A program made the position numbers and the translations under genes. Below, piece after piece: positions 1-7,338 of a stretch of DNA of 35,388 nucleotides. The first letter of the stretch is position 1. The number at the start of each line of letters is the position of its first letter. Origin of the DNA: Candidatus Neomicrothrix sp. UBA7388 (lineage in GTDB: Bacteria > Actinomycetota > Acidimicrobiia > Acidimicrobiales > Poriferisodalaceae); the NCBI GenBank assembly GCA_002470695.1, contig DKNM01000060.1, forward strand, positions 13,587 to 48,974, read 5' to 3'. The notes beneath the pieces were generated by a model. It was given only the letters and a program-made list of their open reading frames with translations, was not told the origin of the DNA and searched no databases.

Positions 1-1028
1 GCATTATCGAGCCGTATGAAGTCTGCGTAAAAAGCGCCAAGCGCAAACGCGACACAAATTCCATTAATAATCCACATGCGAATTAGAACGGTGGTCTCGG
101 GCCACCCAGCTAGTTCGAAATGATGGTGAATAGGAGCCATTCGAAATACTCGTCTACCGAACAAACGGTAGCTCGCCACCTGGATTATGACCGAGAGTGT
201 CTCCAGCACATACAGGCCGCCGATAATTGGCAACAGCAGGTGAGTTTCCAACAGGAGTGCTAAACCGGCGAAAGCTGTTCCGATTGCGAGTGAGCCGGTA
301 TCTCCCATGAATATTCGCGCGGGGGGCGCATTCCACCAAAGAAACCCTATGCACGCACCTGTCATAGCTGCCGCCACGATCGCTAAGTCCAACGCGTGGC
401 TTACTTGATAGATCTCGGGATGGCGGAAGAGCCAATATCCAATTATAACAAAGGCCGAAAACCCGATGGCTGACGAACCTCCTGCCAGCCCATCTAGGCC
501 ATCGGTTAGATTGACGGCGTTCGCAGTTGCAATAACTAAGAGGGATGCCCAAATTATCCAGAACACCTTGCCTAAGGTGATATCGGGGAACCCGGCGCGC
601 GTAATAGCTAAGACCGGACTGGCTTGAGCCCAATAAATAGCCAGTAGCGAGAAACCTGCTGCAACCGCCACCAAGCCAATTACTTTGGTTGACTTGTTTA
701 AACCTAAGTTGCGCTCTCGGCTTACTTTGATCCAATCATCAAGCAGCCCAACTCCGCTTGCGGCCACTATTGCCAAAACGAGAACGATGCCGGACCTTGT
801 GAAGATTGTTTCTGACCGCAAGTGACTTACTAAGTACCCACTGACTGCCCCCAGAACGATGGCGACACCTCCCATCGTAGGTGTGCCGGCCTTGGTCAGA
901 TGCCCTTGCGGTCCATCTAAACGAATGGGCTGCCCTACTCCGCGAGCGGTTAGCCAAGGAACTAAGACTTGCGTGCCAATGAGACTTACACCCATAGATA
1001 CAGCCGCTGCAATCAGTAAGGCGATCAT
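1..1028 (-). CDS. mraY: MraY, phospho-MurNAc-pentapeptide transferase (3' end beyond window)
   Basis: MraY is the integral membrane enzyme that transfers phospho-MurNAc-pentapeptide from UDP to undecaprenyl phosphate, making lipid I. The minus-strand reading frame is open for 342 codons from the ATG at 1028 to the window edge without a stop, so only the last few residues can be missing (the family is usually 320-370 aa). Visible family motifs are LLDDWIKV (Asp pair) followed by NLGLN, NLTDGLDGLAGG, and APIHHHFE near the C-terminus, set among many hydrophobic segments. The ATG overlaps the murE stop as ATGA, implying translational coupling. In most dcw clusters murF sits between murE and mraY; here it does not. 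Identity is firm; the exact C-terminus is not visible. Confidence 0.96.
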   Translation of the reverse strand, partial: MIALLIAAAVSMGVSLIGTQVLVPWLTARGVGQPIRLDGPQGHLTKAGTPTMGGVAIVLGAVSGYLVSHLRSETIFTRSGIVLVLAIVAASGVGLLDDWIKVSRERNLGLNKSTKVIGLVAVAAGFSLLAIYWAQASPVLAITRAGFPDITLGKVFWIIWASLLVIATANAVNLTDGLDGLAGGSSAIGFSAFVIIGYWLFRHPEIYQVSHALDLAIVAAAMTGACIGFLWWNAPPARIFMGDTGSLAIGTAFAGLALLLETHLLLPIIGGLYVLETLSVIIQVASYRLFGRRVFRMAPIHHHFELAGWPETTVLIRMWIINGICVAFALGAFYADFIRLDN

Positions 1029-2461
1029 TGGATCCCATCTCGATACGAAAGGGCTTTTTCAGAAATTTTCGCATCATCGAATGGACGTCGCTCTATCCCA
1101 ACTACTTGGAAGGCCTCGTGACCCTTGCCTGCGACTAAAACCAGATCGCCTGGCGTTGCCTCCATGATCGCTTGCTCGATTGCATCGGCACGGTCAAGAA
1201 TGACTCTCGGTGTTACGCGTCCCCCATGGGCTCCGGCGACAATTTCGCGAGCTATTTCAGCCGGGTCTTCCGACCTTGGGTTATCGGATGTCACTATTAC
1301 TTCGTCAGCTAGGTCTGAGGCGATTCGTCCCATTATTGGTCGTTTGGATTTATCGCGATCCCCGCCCGCTCCAAAGACCACCCATACTCTCTGATTCGTA
1401 AATGTTCTTGAAACGTTCAACGCTTGCCTGAGAGCTTCAGGTTTGTGTGAATAGTCGACGACTACTGAGATATCGGACCCTTGGCTAGCCACCGGTTGCA
1501 TTCTTCCCCTAATAGGGGCGACCTTTTGCAAAGCGTCTGCAATCAAATCACTGTCAATATCGAGAGCTCTGAGAGTTTCAGCAACCAGTTGAAGGTTTAC
1601 GACGTTGAACTGCCCGAGAAGTTGTGAACGGATCGGGCGCTCACGCCAGGTAAAGCTAGATCCACTTGCAGTCAAATGTGTGTTATGGATTTCCGTTGGA
1701 TCAACCGTCACAAGGCTCGCTGGGTCCTTAACTTGTAGTTCTTGGGCCAGCCGGGATCCCCATTCGTCCGCCACGGATATGACCGAAACTCCCGCGTCTC
1801 TCTCAAACAAACGGCGCTTTGCCCTGAAATAGTTTTCCATGTCGCCGTGGAAATCTAAATGCTCAGGGCTGAGGTTCGTAAAGAGCTTCGCTGCGAACTC
1901 GGTGCCTTCAACACGCCCGTAGTCAAGCCCATGAGAGGAGACTTCCAGACAGGCCCATCTCCGACCTCGGTCTCGCATCTCAGCCAAAGCTTTTTGCAGA
2001 TCTGGAGCTTCAGGCGTGGTGTGGGGCCCTTCTAGAGTTCCGATCACTTCGGCTTCGTCGCCGCATCCCCTTAGAGCTTGGGCGAGAGCATGAGCAACAG
2101 TGGTCTTACCGGCCGTACCAGTAACCCCAAGCACCTTCATCACTGTCGATGGATAACCATAGACGCATGCCGAAACAGCACCCAGTGCGCTTCTTACGTT
2201 GTTAACGACAACTTGGGGAGTCGGAACTGGCAACTCACGATCAACCAAAAGAGCCGCCGCTCCAGCTTTTGCTGCCTCCAATGCATGCTCGTGACCATCA
2301 TGTTCTTTGCCACCTATACAAGCAAATAAATCTCCGTCTTGGACAACTCTGCTGTCATGACTTACGCCCGAGATCGCAAGAGAGCTAGGTGCTTGACCTT
2401 TCATTAGGACACGAGCCCCGGGGCACGTAGCGATCACTTCTTCAAGTTGAACCGGCAACAT
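1025..2461 (-). CDS. murE: MurE, UDP-MurNAc-tripeptide synthetase (meso-DAP type)
   Basis: MurE is the cytoplasmic ligase that adds the third stem-peptide residue to UDP-MurNAc-L-Ala-D-Glu. The 478 aa protein has the Mur-ligase P-loop GVTGTAGKTT (about residues 112-121), the YFRAKRRLF segment with the lysine usually carbamylated (about 215), and DNPR at 393-396. DNPR is the motif associated with meso-diaminopimelate specificity, so a DAP-type peptidoglycan is predicted. The open frame extends upstream into ftsI, but the ATG at 2461 gives the normal N-terminus and lies 7 bases after the ftsI stop, with a purine-rich AGGGCGGG ribosome site over the ftsI end. The stop overlaps the mraY start (ATGA). 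There is no fusion to MurF. Confidence 0.95.
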   Translation of the reverse strand: MLPVQLEEVIATCPGARVLMKGQAPSSLAISGVSHDSRVVQDGDLFACIGGKEHDGHEHALEAAKAGAAALLVDRELPVPTPQVVVNNVRSALGAVSACVYGYPSTVMKVLGVTGTAGKTTVAHALAQALRGCGDEAEVIGTLEGPHTTPEAPDLQKALAEMRDRGRRWACLEVSSHGLDYGRVEGTEFAAKLFTNLSPEHLDFHGDMENYFRAKRRLFERDAGVSVISVADEWGSRLAQELQVKDPASLVTVDPTEIHNTHLTASGSSFTWRERPIRSQLLGQFNVVNLQLVAETLRALDIDSDLIADALQKVAPIRGRMQPVASQGSDISVVVDYSHKPEALRQALNVSRTFTNQRVWVVFGAGGDRDKSKRPIMGRIASDLADEVIVTSDNPRSEDPAEIAREIVAGAHGGRVTPRVILDRADAIEQAIMEATPGDLVLVAGKGHEAFQVVGIERRPFDDAKISEKALSYRDGIQ

Positions 2462-2468
2462 ACGTTGG

Positions 2469-4256
2469 TCACCCGCCCTTCGCCACGCCAAGCGTGCTGA
2501 GCGTGCTATCTGTAATTTGGGAAAAGACTGGCGCCGCGGTTTGGCTAGCACCATGTTCGGTCGGCTCGTCAAGAACAACGACAACGGTTACTCGAGGATT
2601 ATCGACGGGAGCAAAGCCCGCGAAAACCGTCGTATATCTTTCCCCATAATCTCCTTCTTCTAATGAGAATTTTTCAGCAGTCCCCGTTTTTCCCGCCACG
2701 CGGTAACCGTCCACGGCTGCCCTCTTCCCTGTTCCGTCAATAACCACTCGCTCTAGCATCTCGCGCATTTGAGTTGCAGTGGTCGCGTCCAGGACTTGCC
2801 TACTTTTTGCCGCTGAAAGAGGCGAAACGGATCCTTGTGAATTGATTGCCGCGCGCGCAAGAGTGGGCGGTACAAAGCGGCCATCGTTAGCAATGACGTT
2901 GTATGCGCCAGCTAATTGGATAGCGGTAACCGACACAGAGTGACCGAAAGAAATGACGGCGTGGTCAGTGCCTTTCCACTGACGGGGAGGAACTAGTCTG
3001 CCGCGACTTTCATTCGGAAAAGCAGGGGTTGCCTCAAGTCCGGAGCTATAGGCCCCCAAACCAAAACCTCGGAAATATTCGTAAAGCTCGTCGTGGGTCA
3101 GCCGCTCAGAGATCTGGATTGTCCCTACGTTTGAAGATTTAGCGAGAATTTCTGACACATCCAGTTGGCGATCGAAATCTACATAGGGTTCGTCAAAGGT
3201 TTTATCAGCGAACTGATAACGATTCGGGATCGCAAATATTTCATCGGTGGAAATCCGGTTGAGATCTAAAGCGGCGGCGATAGTCAAGGTTTTTGCCACA
3301 GATCCCGGTTCGAAGGCATTTAGGTAAGACCCGCTTGCCCCAGATACCCGCACTTGTCCGTCGGACTGCGAGCGATTCACATCAGCTAAAGCCAATACCT
3401 CCGCAGTTTCAACGTCAAGCACGATCGCAGCTCCCCAGTTAGCCCCACTTTCAAGTACCGCTTTTTTTAGTATCTCCTCAACTCGATATTGCGTTCCTGT
3501 ATGGAGCGTAATTTGTATGTCCGAGCCAGGATGGGGCGCCTCGTAGCTCAACCCTCCACCTGGAAGCCTTATAGAGCCGCTAGCGGAGACATACTCTGTT
3601 CTCAGTCCCGCTTTCCCTGAAAGCTGCTCGGAGAACTGAGCCTCTAGACCGTTCAGTGGCTTCTCATCAACGTCTACTTGACCTAGCAAATTTCGAGCAA
3701 AGTCCTCGCCTTTCGGGTAAACGCGAGCTTCTTCGCTTCTGATTTCTAGTCCTGCCAGATCAAGAGACAAAACCTTTTGCTCTACTTCCGGACTTACTTG
3801 CCGCATAAGCGGGACGTACTGCAGTTGGCGATTTGAAATGCGGCTGTAGAGATCTTCGACTGACTTGCCCAGGATTGGAGAGAGTGAGCGAGCGACCTGC
3901 ATAGGTCTTTGAACTAACTGCGGATTCACTCCAATCGAAGGAAGATGGTCAGTTATGACAAGGAACCCTCCATCTCTATCGAGAATTCTCCCGCGTTGAC
4001 CTTCTAAGGAGGCATGGTCAACATGCCGATATAGCTCACCGAGAAAATTTTCTCTTTCGATGATTTGCACCTGGAGAAGTCTTCCCGCTATCCCCACTAG
4101 AAGAAAGGTGGTAAGAAGTATGAGAAGACCGATCCGCCTCCCTCGATAACCAACTTGTCCAAATGGCCGCGTAACCAGAGAGTCTTCGCTGCGAGGAATT
4201 GGGCGGCTCGAAATGGAATCCGCCCTCGTTCTGGTTTCGGAAAGGACGCTCACCAA
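2469..4256 (-). CDS. ftsI: FtsI/PBP3-type division transpeptidase
   Basis: This is the septal class B penicillin-binding protein, which cross-links peptidoglycan during division together with FtsW. It is 595 aa with one N-terminal membrane anchor (about 41-58), a dimerisation domain containing the RGRILDRDG signature (about 88-96), and a transpeptidase domain with SVAK (Ser319 nucleophile, Lys322), SSN (374-376) and KTG (523-525). No PASTA domain follows. The start is TTG 4256 or the adjacent GTG 4253; AGAAAG is 7 bases before the TTG, which slightly favours it. It lies 14 bases after ftsL and 7 bases before murE, so it is part of the dcw transcript. Confidence 0.95.
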   Translation of the reverse strand: MVSVLSETRTRADSISSRPIPRSEDSLVTRPFGQVGYRGRRIGLLILLTTFLLVGIAGRLLQVQIIERENFLGELYRHVDHASLEGQRGRILDRDGGFLVITDHLPSIGVNPQLVQRPMQVARSLSPILGKSVEDLYSRISNRQLQYVPLMRQVSPEVEQKVLSLDLAGLEIRSEEARVYPKGEDFARNLLGQVDVDEKPLNGLEAQFSEQLSGKAGLRTEYVSASGSIRLPGGGLSYEAPHPGSDIQITLHTGTQYRVEEILKKAVLESGANWGAAIVLDVETAEVLALADVNRSQSDGQVRVSGASGSYLNAFEPGSVAKTLTIAAALDLNRISTDEIFAIPNRYQFADKTFDEPYVDFDRQLDVSEILAKSSNVGTIQISERLTHDELYEYFRGFGLGAYSSGLEATPAFPNESRGRLVPPRQWKGTDHAVISFGHSVSVTAIQLAGAYNVIANDGRFVPPTLARAAINSQGSVSPLSAAKSRQVLDATTATQMREMLERVVIDGTGKRAAVDGYRVAGKTGTAEKFSLEEGDYGERYTTVFAGFAPVDNPRVTVVVVLDEPTEHGASQTAAPVFSQITDSTLSTLGVAKGG

Positions 4257-4270
4257 CAGCCAGCTTTCTT

Positions 4271-4750
4271 CTAACGCTCGTTCAAGCCGACAAAGGCCAG
4301 AGCTTCGGCGATGCGTCCATCGACTTGGCGACGCCTCGAAACTTCGGCTCTGCGCATCAAGTCTTCCCCATTTCGTTGACCGATCGAGAGGTGCTGCGCT
4401 GTGACGCGGATCTGTGCAGTTGATTTCGCCGGAATCATGCCTTTGTGGTCATGAGCCCAGAATTCAATTTTTGTTGGGGCAGTCGCTTTTTCATGCTGAA
4501 TCATGAGCGCTCTAATTCGATTCTCCTCTTCGGAGATCTGATAGTGGAGCTCCCCAAGCTGCACATGTTTCTCGTCGATCATTGAATTAACCGCTGTGTT
4601 ACTTAGGAGGACTAGAAGGGCGACCGCGCCGAAGATAGTTGTCAACGAAACGATTCGATTGCCCGTCGGTTGCGCAGTAGCGCTGGGCGCGACTTTGTTT
4701 TCGCCCAATTCATGAAAAAAAGCGGCGTTGTTCAGCAGCGAAATCGCCAT
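4271..4750 (-). CDS. ftsL: FtsL-like septum protein
   Basis: This is a small bitopic division protein of 159 aa in the FtsL position between rsmH and ftsI. A cytoplasmic tail of about 35 residues is followed by one hydrophobic segment (IVSLTTIFGAVALLVLLSNTA) and then a heptad-like, charged periplasmic region (MIDEKHVQLGELHYQISEEE), as in FtsL/DivIC proteins that bind FtsB and activate FtsWI. FtsL sequences diverge quickly, so the name rests on position, topology and coiled coil rather than on residues. The frame is open further upstream, but the ATG at 4750, 4 bases after the rsmH stop with CGAGG before it, is the sensible start. Confidence 0.8.
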   Translation of the reverse strand: MAISLLNNAAFFHELGENKVAPSATAQPTGNRIVSLTTIFGAVALLVLLSNTAVNSMIDEKHVQLGELHYQISEEENRIRALMIQHEKATAPTKIEFWAHDHKGMIPAKSTAQIRVTAQHLSIGQRNGEDLMRRAEVSRRRQVDGRIAEALAFVGLNER

Positions 4751-4754
4751 ATTG

Positions 4755-5744
4755 CTAGGCCTCGCCGGCCGACAAACGCTCTGCCGCCCTAAACCTTGCA
4801 CTTGCAGAACGCGGGTTCCTGTTTACTTCGTCCGTGGATGGGCGCGTCACTTTCCTCCGCAAAAGCTTAACGTTGGGCTCCGAGCCGCAGATACACGGCA
4901 AAGTTGATGGGCAGACACAGAGCCCGTCAGCGGCCTCACGCAACACTTGTTTCACAATCCTGTCCTCTCCTGAGTGGTACGAAAGAACGACAATCCGACC
5001 GCCAGGTCGAAGTCGCTCAATTATTTGGTTTAAAGCCGGTTTGATCAGATCAAGCTCACTGTTGACTTCGATCCGAATTGCCTGGAAGGTACGCATTGCT
5101 GGATGGCGACCTGTTCTCCGAGCGGCTGCAGGCACAGCTCCTCGCACTACATCGGCTAGCTCGAGAGTCGAGCTGATGGGTCGTTGACTTATTATCGCCG
5201 CCGCTATGCGACCTGCAAAACGCTCATCGGAGTAAGCCCGGATGATTGAAGCTAGTTCACGTTCCGAATAATTATTGACGACTTGGTACGCGTCTAAAGC
5301 AGCAGAGGTGTCCATTCTCATGTCCAACTCGCTGTCGAGCCGGTAGGAAAATCCCCTATCTGCAGTGTCAAGCTGATGACTGCTTACCCCTAGGTCGAAG
5401 AGCGCCCCGCTCAATTCCACCTCGGCCAACTGACTTAAGCCACTGATCTCGTCAAACCTGCAGTGAACAATCTCAATTCGATTGTCGAAATCTCGCAACC
5501 GCTTGCGGGTAGCGAGCACTGCAGCGAGGTCTCGGTCGAGCCCTAATAAATTTCGATTTGCGGAATCCGTCAATAAGGCCTCGGCGTGCCCTCCTCCCCC
5601 AACTGTCGCATCAACGAATAAGCCCTCTCTCAATGAGGCGAAGGTGTCAAGAACTTCCTTAAGCATCACTGGTTCGTGACTAAAGGTCCGGCCCAGTTGA
5701 TTTTGGTTGGAGGAATGCAGAGGGTCACTGCCGGATGCGGTCAC
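4755..5744 (-). CDS. rsmH: RsmH (MraW), 16S rRNA C1402 N4-methyltransferase
   Basis: RsmH is a SAM-dependent methyltransferase acting on C1402 of 16S rRNA. FSHEPVMLKEV opens the conserved region, followed by the SAM-binding segment DATVGGGGHAE, then LGVSSHQLD, DRGFSY, and VLSYHSGEDRIVKQ near the C-terminus. With the GTG at 5744 as start it is 329 aa, normal for the family. That GTG overlaps the mraZ stop as GTGA, the same coupling seen at many junctions here. The open frame extends into mraZ to 5816, but a start there would overlap mraZ heavily. The C-terminus carries a Cys-bearing segment (LCVCPSTLPCICGSEP), which is common in this family. Confidence 0.95.
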   Translation of the reverse strand: MTASGSDPLHSSNQNQLGRTFSHEPVMLKEVLDTFASLREGLFVDATVGGGGHAEALLTDSANRNLLGLDRDLAAVLATRKRLRDFDNRIEIVHCRFDEISGLSQLAEVELSGALFDLGVSSHQLDTADRGFSYRLDSELDMRMDTSAALDAYQVVNNYSERELASIIRAYSDERFAGRIAAAIISQRPISSTLELADVVRGAVPAAARRTGRHPAMRTFQAIRIEVNSELDLIKPALNQIIERLRPGGRIVVLSYHSGEDRIVKQVLREAADGLCVCPSTLPCICGSEPNVKLLRRKVTRPSTDEVNRNPRSASARFRAAERLSAGEA

Positions 5745-6184
5745 GAGGCGGCGCCATCTATGAACTGGTCGGGAGACTCGAGCAGCGAATCGCCGACTTC
5801 CGTGGCTTCGCGCCATCTAACAGCATCCCAAATCTCGACTTCGTCAATAGCACCGACAATCACACAGTCGCGTTCTAGGTGCGCGAACGACCTAAGATCT
5901 TCGGGAATAGCAATTCGCCCTTGTTTATCTGGCAGAATCCGCGACGCTCCCGCACCGAAAGATCGCTTAGCTGAGCGATGCCTAACGTCACCGCCCTCAG
6001 AGCGGCTGGCCATGCTCTCCGCCATGATTCTGAATCGAGCAGGCGTCAATAAGGCCAGACAACCTTCTGATCCCTTAATGAGGAATCCGCTTTCGTCGAA
6101 GGCGCTGCGAAAAGATGCAGGTAGAACTATGCGGCCTTTGATGTCTAGTGCATGTTCAAATTGGCCTACAAAAACTTCGTCCAC
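5741..6184 (-). CDS. mraZ: MraZ, dcw cluster regulator
   Basis: MraZ is a ring-forming, AbrB-like DNA-binding protein that represses its own operon. Two SpoVT/AbrB-type halves are visible: EHALDIKGRIVLP near the N-terminus and RILPDKQGRIAIPEDLR in the second half, the expected duplicated motif. The start is uncertain. GTG 6184 gives 147 aa, the usual size, and places FVGQFEH at the N-terminus as in relatives, with AGG 6 bases upstream. GTG 6208 or ATG 6259 would add 8 or 25 residues; the ATG lies inside the predicted operator and its AGGGAG is only 2 bases away, so I disfavour it. The stop overlaps rsmH (GTGA). Autoregulation is suggested by GTGG boxes upstream. Confidence 0.92.
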   Translation of the reverse strand: MDEVFVGQFEHALDIKGRIVLPASFRSAFDESGFLIKGSEGCLALLTPARFRIMAESMASRSEGGDVRHRSAKRSFGAGASRILPDKQGRIAIPEDLRSFAHLERDCVIVGAIDEVEIWDAVRWREATEVGDSLLESPDQFIDGAAS

Positions 6185-6251
6185 GTCAAACCTAACGAAC
6201 TTACCCACGCTCCGTGGGGGAAATGCCGTGGTTAGAACAAGGCGGCTTTTA

Positions 6252-6291
6252 ACCCACATCGCTCCCTATTGCACCACTTCATGCCACCTTA
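6252..6291 (-). promoter_or_regulatory. Predicted MraZ operator: four 10-base units
   Basis: On the minus strand, 6291 to 6252 divides into four consecutive 10-base units: TAAGGTGGCA, TGAAGTGGTG, CAATAGGGAG and CGATGTGGGT. Three carry GTGG at exactly positions 5-8 and the third carries AGGG there. Known MraZ operators are short TGGG/GTGG repeats at 10-base spacing upstream of mraZ, so this is a strong candidate autoregulatory site. It lies 68 bases upstream of the preferred mraZ start and overlaps the alternative ATG at 6259. Confidence 0.7.
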
Positions 6292-6330
6292 TGGTTATTT
6301 GAGTCGTTTTTCCAGCCATTGTGCTTTATT

Positions 6331-6402
6331 TATGCCACTTTAAGTAAAAGAAACGAATGACAAGAGTGTAATTTGCCACTTTTAGCGACTAAATTACCAC
6401 TC
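6331..6402 (-). promoter_or_regulatory. Upstream AAAGTGGCA-type boxes, possible distal MraZ sites
   Basis: Three more GTGG cores lie on the minus strand at 6338-6335 (AAAGTGGCATA), 6379-6376 (AAAAGTGGCAAA) and 6400-6397 (GAGTGGTAATTT). Core-to-core distances are 41 and 21 bases, with 51 bases to the nearest core of the proximal operator. The AAAGTGGCA core repeats almost exactly. They may be distal MraZ boxes. The mraZ promoter probably lies in this AT-rich stretch (a TTGTCA is at 6363-6358), but I could not place a convincing -10. Confidence 0.45.
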
Positions 6403-6429
6403 AGTGCATTCGGACTTTACTTAAAGTGA

Positions 6430-6506
6430 TTATTTCTGCGCGGAAGCTCTCTTGGGAAATAATTTCCCTCCCCTACCGTTCCCGCCCTTCTCGGCAGCAG
6501 AAATAA
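6430..6506. repeat. Nested inverted repeats between mraZ and the HNH gene
   Basis: TTATTTCTGC at 6430-6439 and GCAGAAATAA at 6497-6506 are perfect 10-base inverted repeats 57 bases apart. Inside them GGGAAATAATTTCCC (6454-6468) is a perfect palindrome with a single central base. On the minus strand the structure begins 12 bases after the HNH endonuclease stop, so it could end or stabilise that transcript. No T-run follows the arms, so it is not a standard intrinsic terminator. The rest of 6260-6517 holds the MraZ boxes and no gene. Confidence 0.6.
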
Positions 6507-6517
6507 CAGAGAGGCTC

Positions 6518-7054
6518 TTAAGCCGATAGGGCGAAACGGGCAGGCAAGTAGGCGAGCCACTCGTCTGGGAAATTTCTTTTCAGCGCAACCGCCACTTCAA
6601 GAGGCTCTGGAGCAATCGGGGCGCTACGCAAACGAAAGGTTGACTCACTCAACAGAGTGTCCCCTTTGGCCAAATTACAGGCCCTGCAGCACGCCACCAC
6701 GTTCTCCCACTGGTGCTCGCCACCTTTGCTTCGAGGTAAAACATGATCTATGCATTCAGCGCGTCTCCCGCAGTATTGACATTCATAGTCGTCTCGAGCG
6801 AAGACGCTCTTACGATGCAAAGAAGCTCTGGATTTAAAGGGCGCGGCGACGCTATACCTCAGCTTCGCCACTGAGGGAGCGAAGAGATCGAGCCGCTCAG
6901 AACGCACCAATTGATCACTCTCATGAACGGCATCAGCTTTCTGGCACACCATAAGCAGAATTGCTCGACGCACACTAATTATCGAAAGCGGACGATACCC
7001 AGCATCCAAAAGCAGCACTCGCTCCGACAAGACTGAGCGGCCCTCTAGATTCAT
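6518..7054 (-). CDS. HNH endonuclease family protein
   Basis: This 178 aa protein belongs to the HNH (beta-beta-alpha metal) nuclease superfamily. The N-terminal half (VLLLDAGYRPLSIISVRRA) is the domain that precedes HNH modules in a family widespread in actinobacteria and cyanobacteria. The C-terminal half has a zinc knuckle (CQYC ... CRAC) around the catalytic core IDHVLPRSKGG ... ENVVACCRACNLAKGD. Its target is unknown; housekeeping members of this family have no agreed function and no cognate methylase is nearby, so it should not be read as a restriction enzyme. The ATG at 7054 overlaps the upstream stop as ATGA, which fixes the start against the longer open frame (to 7093). Confidence 0.87.
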   Translation of the reverse strand: MNLEGRSVLSERVLLLDAGYRPLSIISVRRAILLMVCQKADAVHESDQLVRSERLDLFAPSVAKLRYSVAAPFKSRASLHRKSVFARDDYECQYCGRRAECIDHVLPRSKGGEHQWENVVACCRACNLAKGDTLLSESTFRLRSAPIAPEPLEVAVALKRNFPDEWLAYLPARFALSA

Positions 7055-7329
7055 GACGTCACAGCGGACCACTGCCTGCACCATTCCAGCCAAAGCATCA
7101 AATCGCTAGCCACATTCTTTGGGTTCTTATCGCCATCCCCATACATAGTAAGAATGCGAAATTTGACGAAATTAGCGCTCGGAACTGGAAGGTAGGGGGA
7201 TTTTTTCCACCACCGCTTGGGAGTCATCCGAAACCAAACACGCCAAGCAGTGGACCAAAGCCGCGGCTTAAGAATTAGCTCTATAGCTACTCGTAAAACG
7301 ATTTTGGCGGTGCCTTGACTACCCGTCAC
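7051..7329 (-). CDS. Small basic conserved hypothetical protein
   Basis: This 92 aa basic protein is rich in Trp and Pro, with an N-terminal region like a single amphipathic or membrane-associated helix (IVLRVAIELILKP) and a middle PKRWWKKSPYLPVP. I do not know its function. The pattern (P-x-W-W-x-x-P-P/S-x-LP-x-P, then FRI, TMYGDGD, LEWCRQW) resembles short uncharacterised actinobacterial proteins, from memory and not checked. It is probably real: GTG 7329 lies 9 bases after the ROK stop with TAGGA before it, and its stop overlaps the HNH start as ATGA, so it is embedded in an operon. Confidence 0.7.
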   Translation of the reverse strand: MTGSQGTAKIVLRVAIELILKPRLWSTAWRVWFRMTPKRWWKKSPYLPVPSANFVKFRILTMYGDGDKNPKNVASDLMLWLEWCRQWSAVTS

Positions 7330-7338
7330 GATTCAATC

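Noticed and set aside
154..1077. Two minus-strand open frames in other phases, suggesting a broken gene
   Set aside because: The correct phase holds an uninterrupted mraY from 1028 to the window edge. There is no frameshift or pseudogene.
5676..6302. Plus-strand open frame of 208 codons opposite mraZ
   Set aside because: Antisense to mraZ and its operator, with no motif. Low-complexity composition typical of a shadow.
6518..7054. HNH gene as part of a restriction or defence system
   Set aside because: No methyltransferase, specificity or toxin/antitoxin partner is near. The neighbours are housekeeping and the HNH type is widespread.
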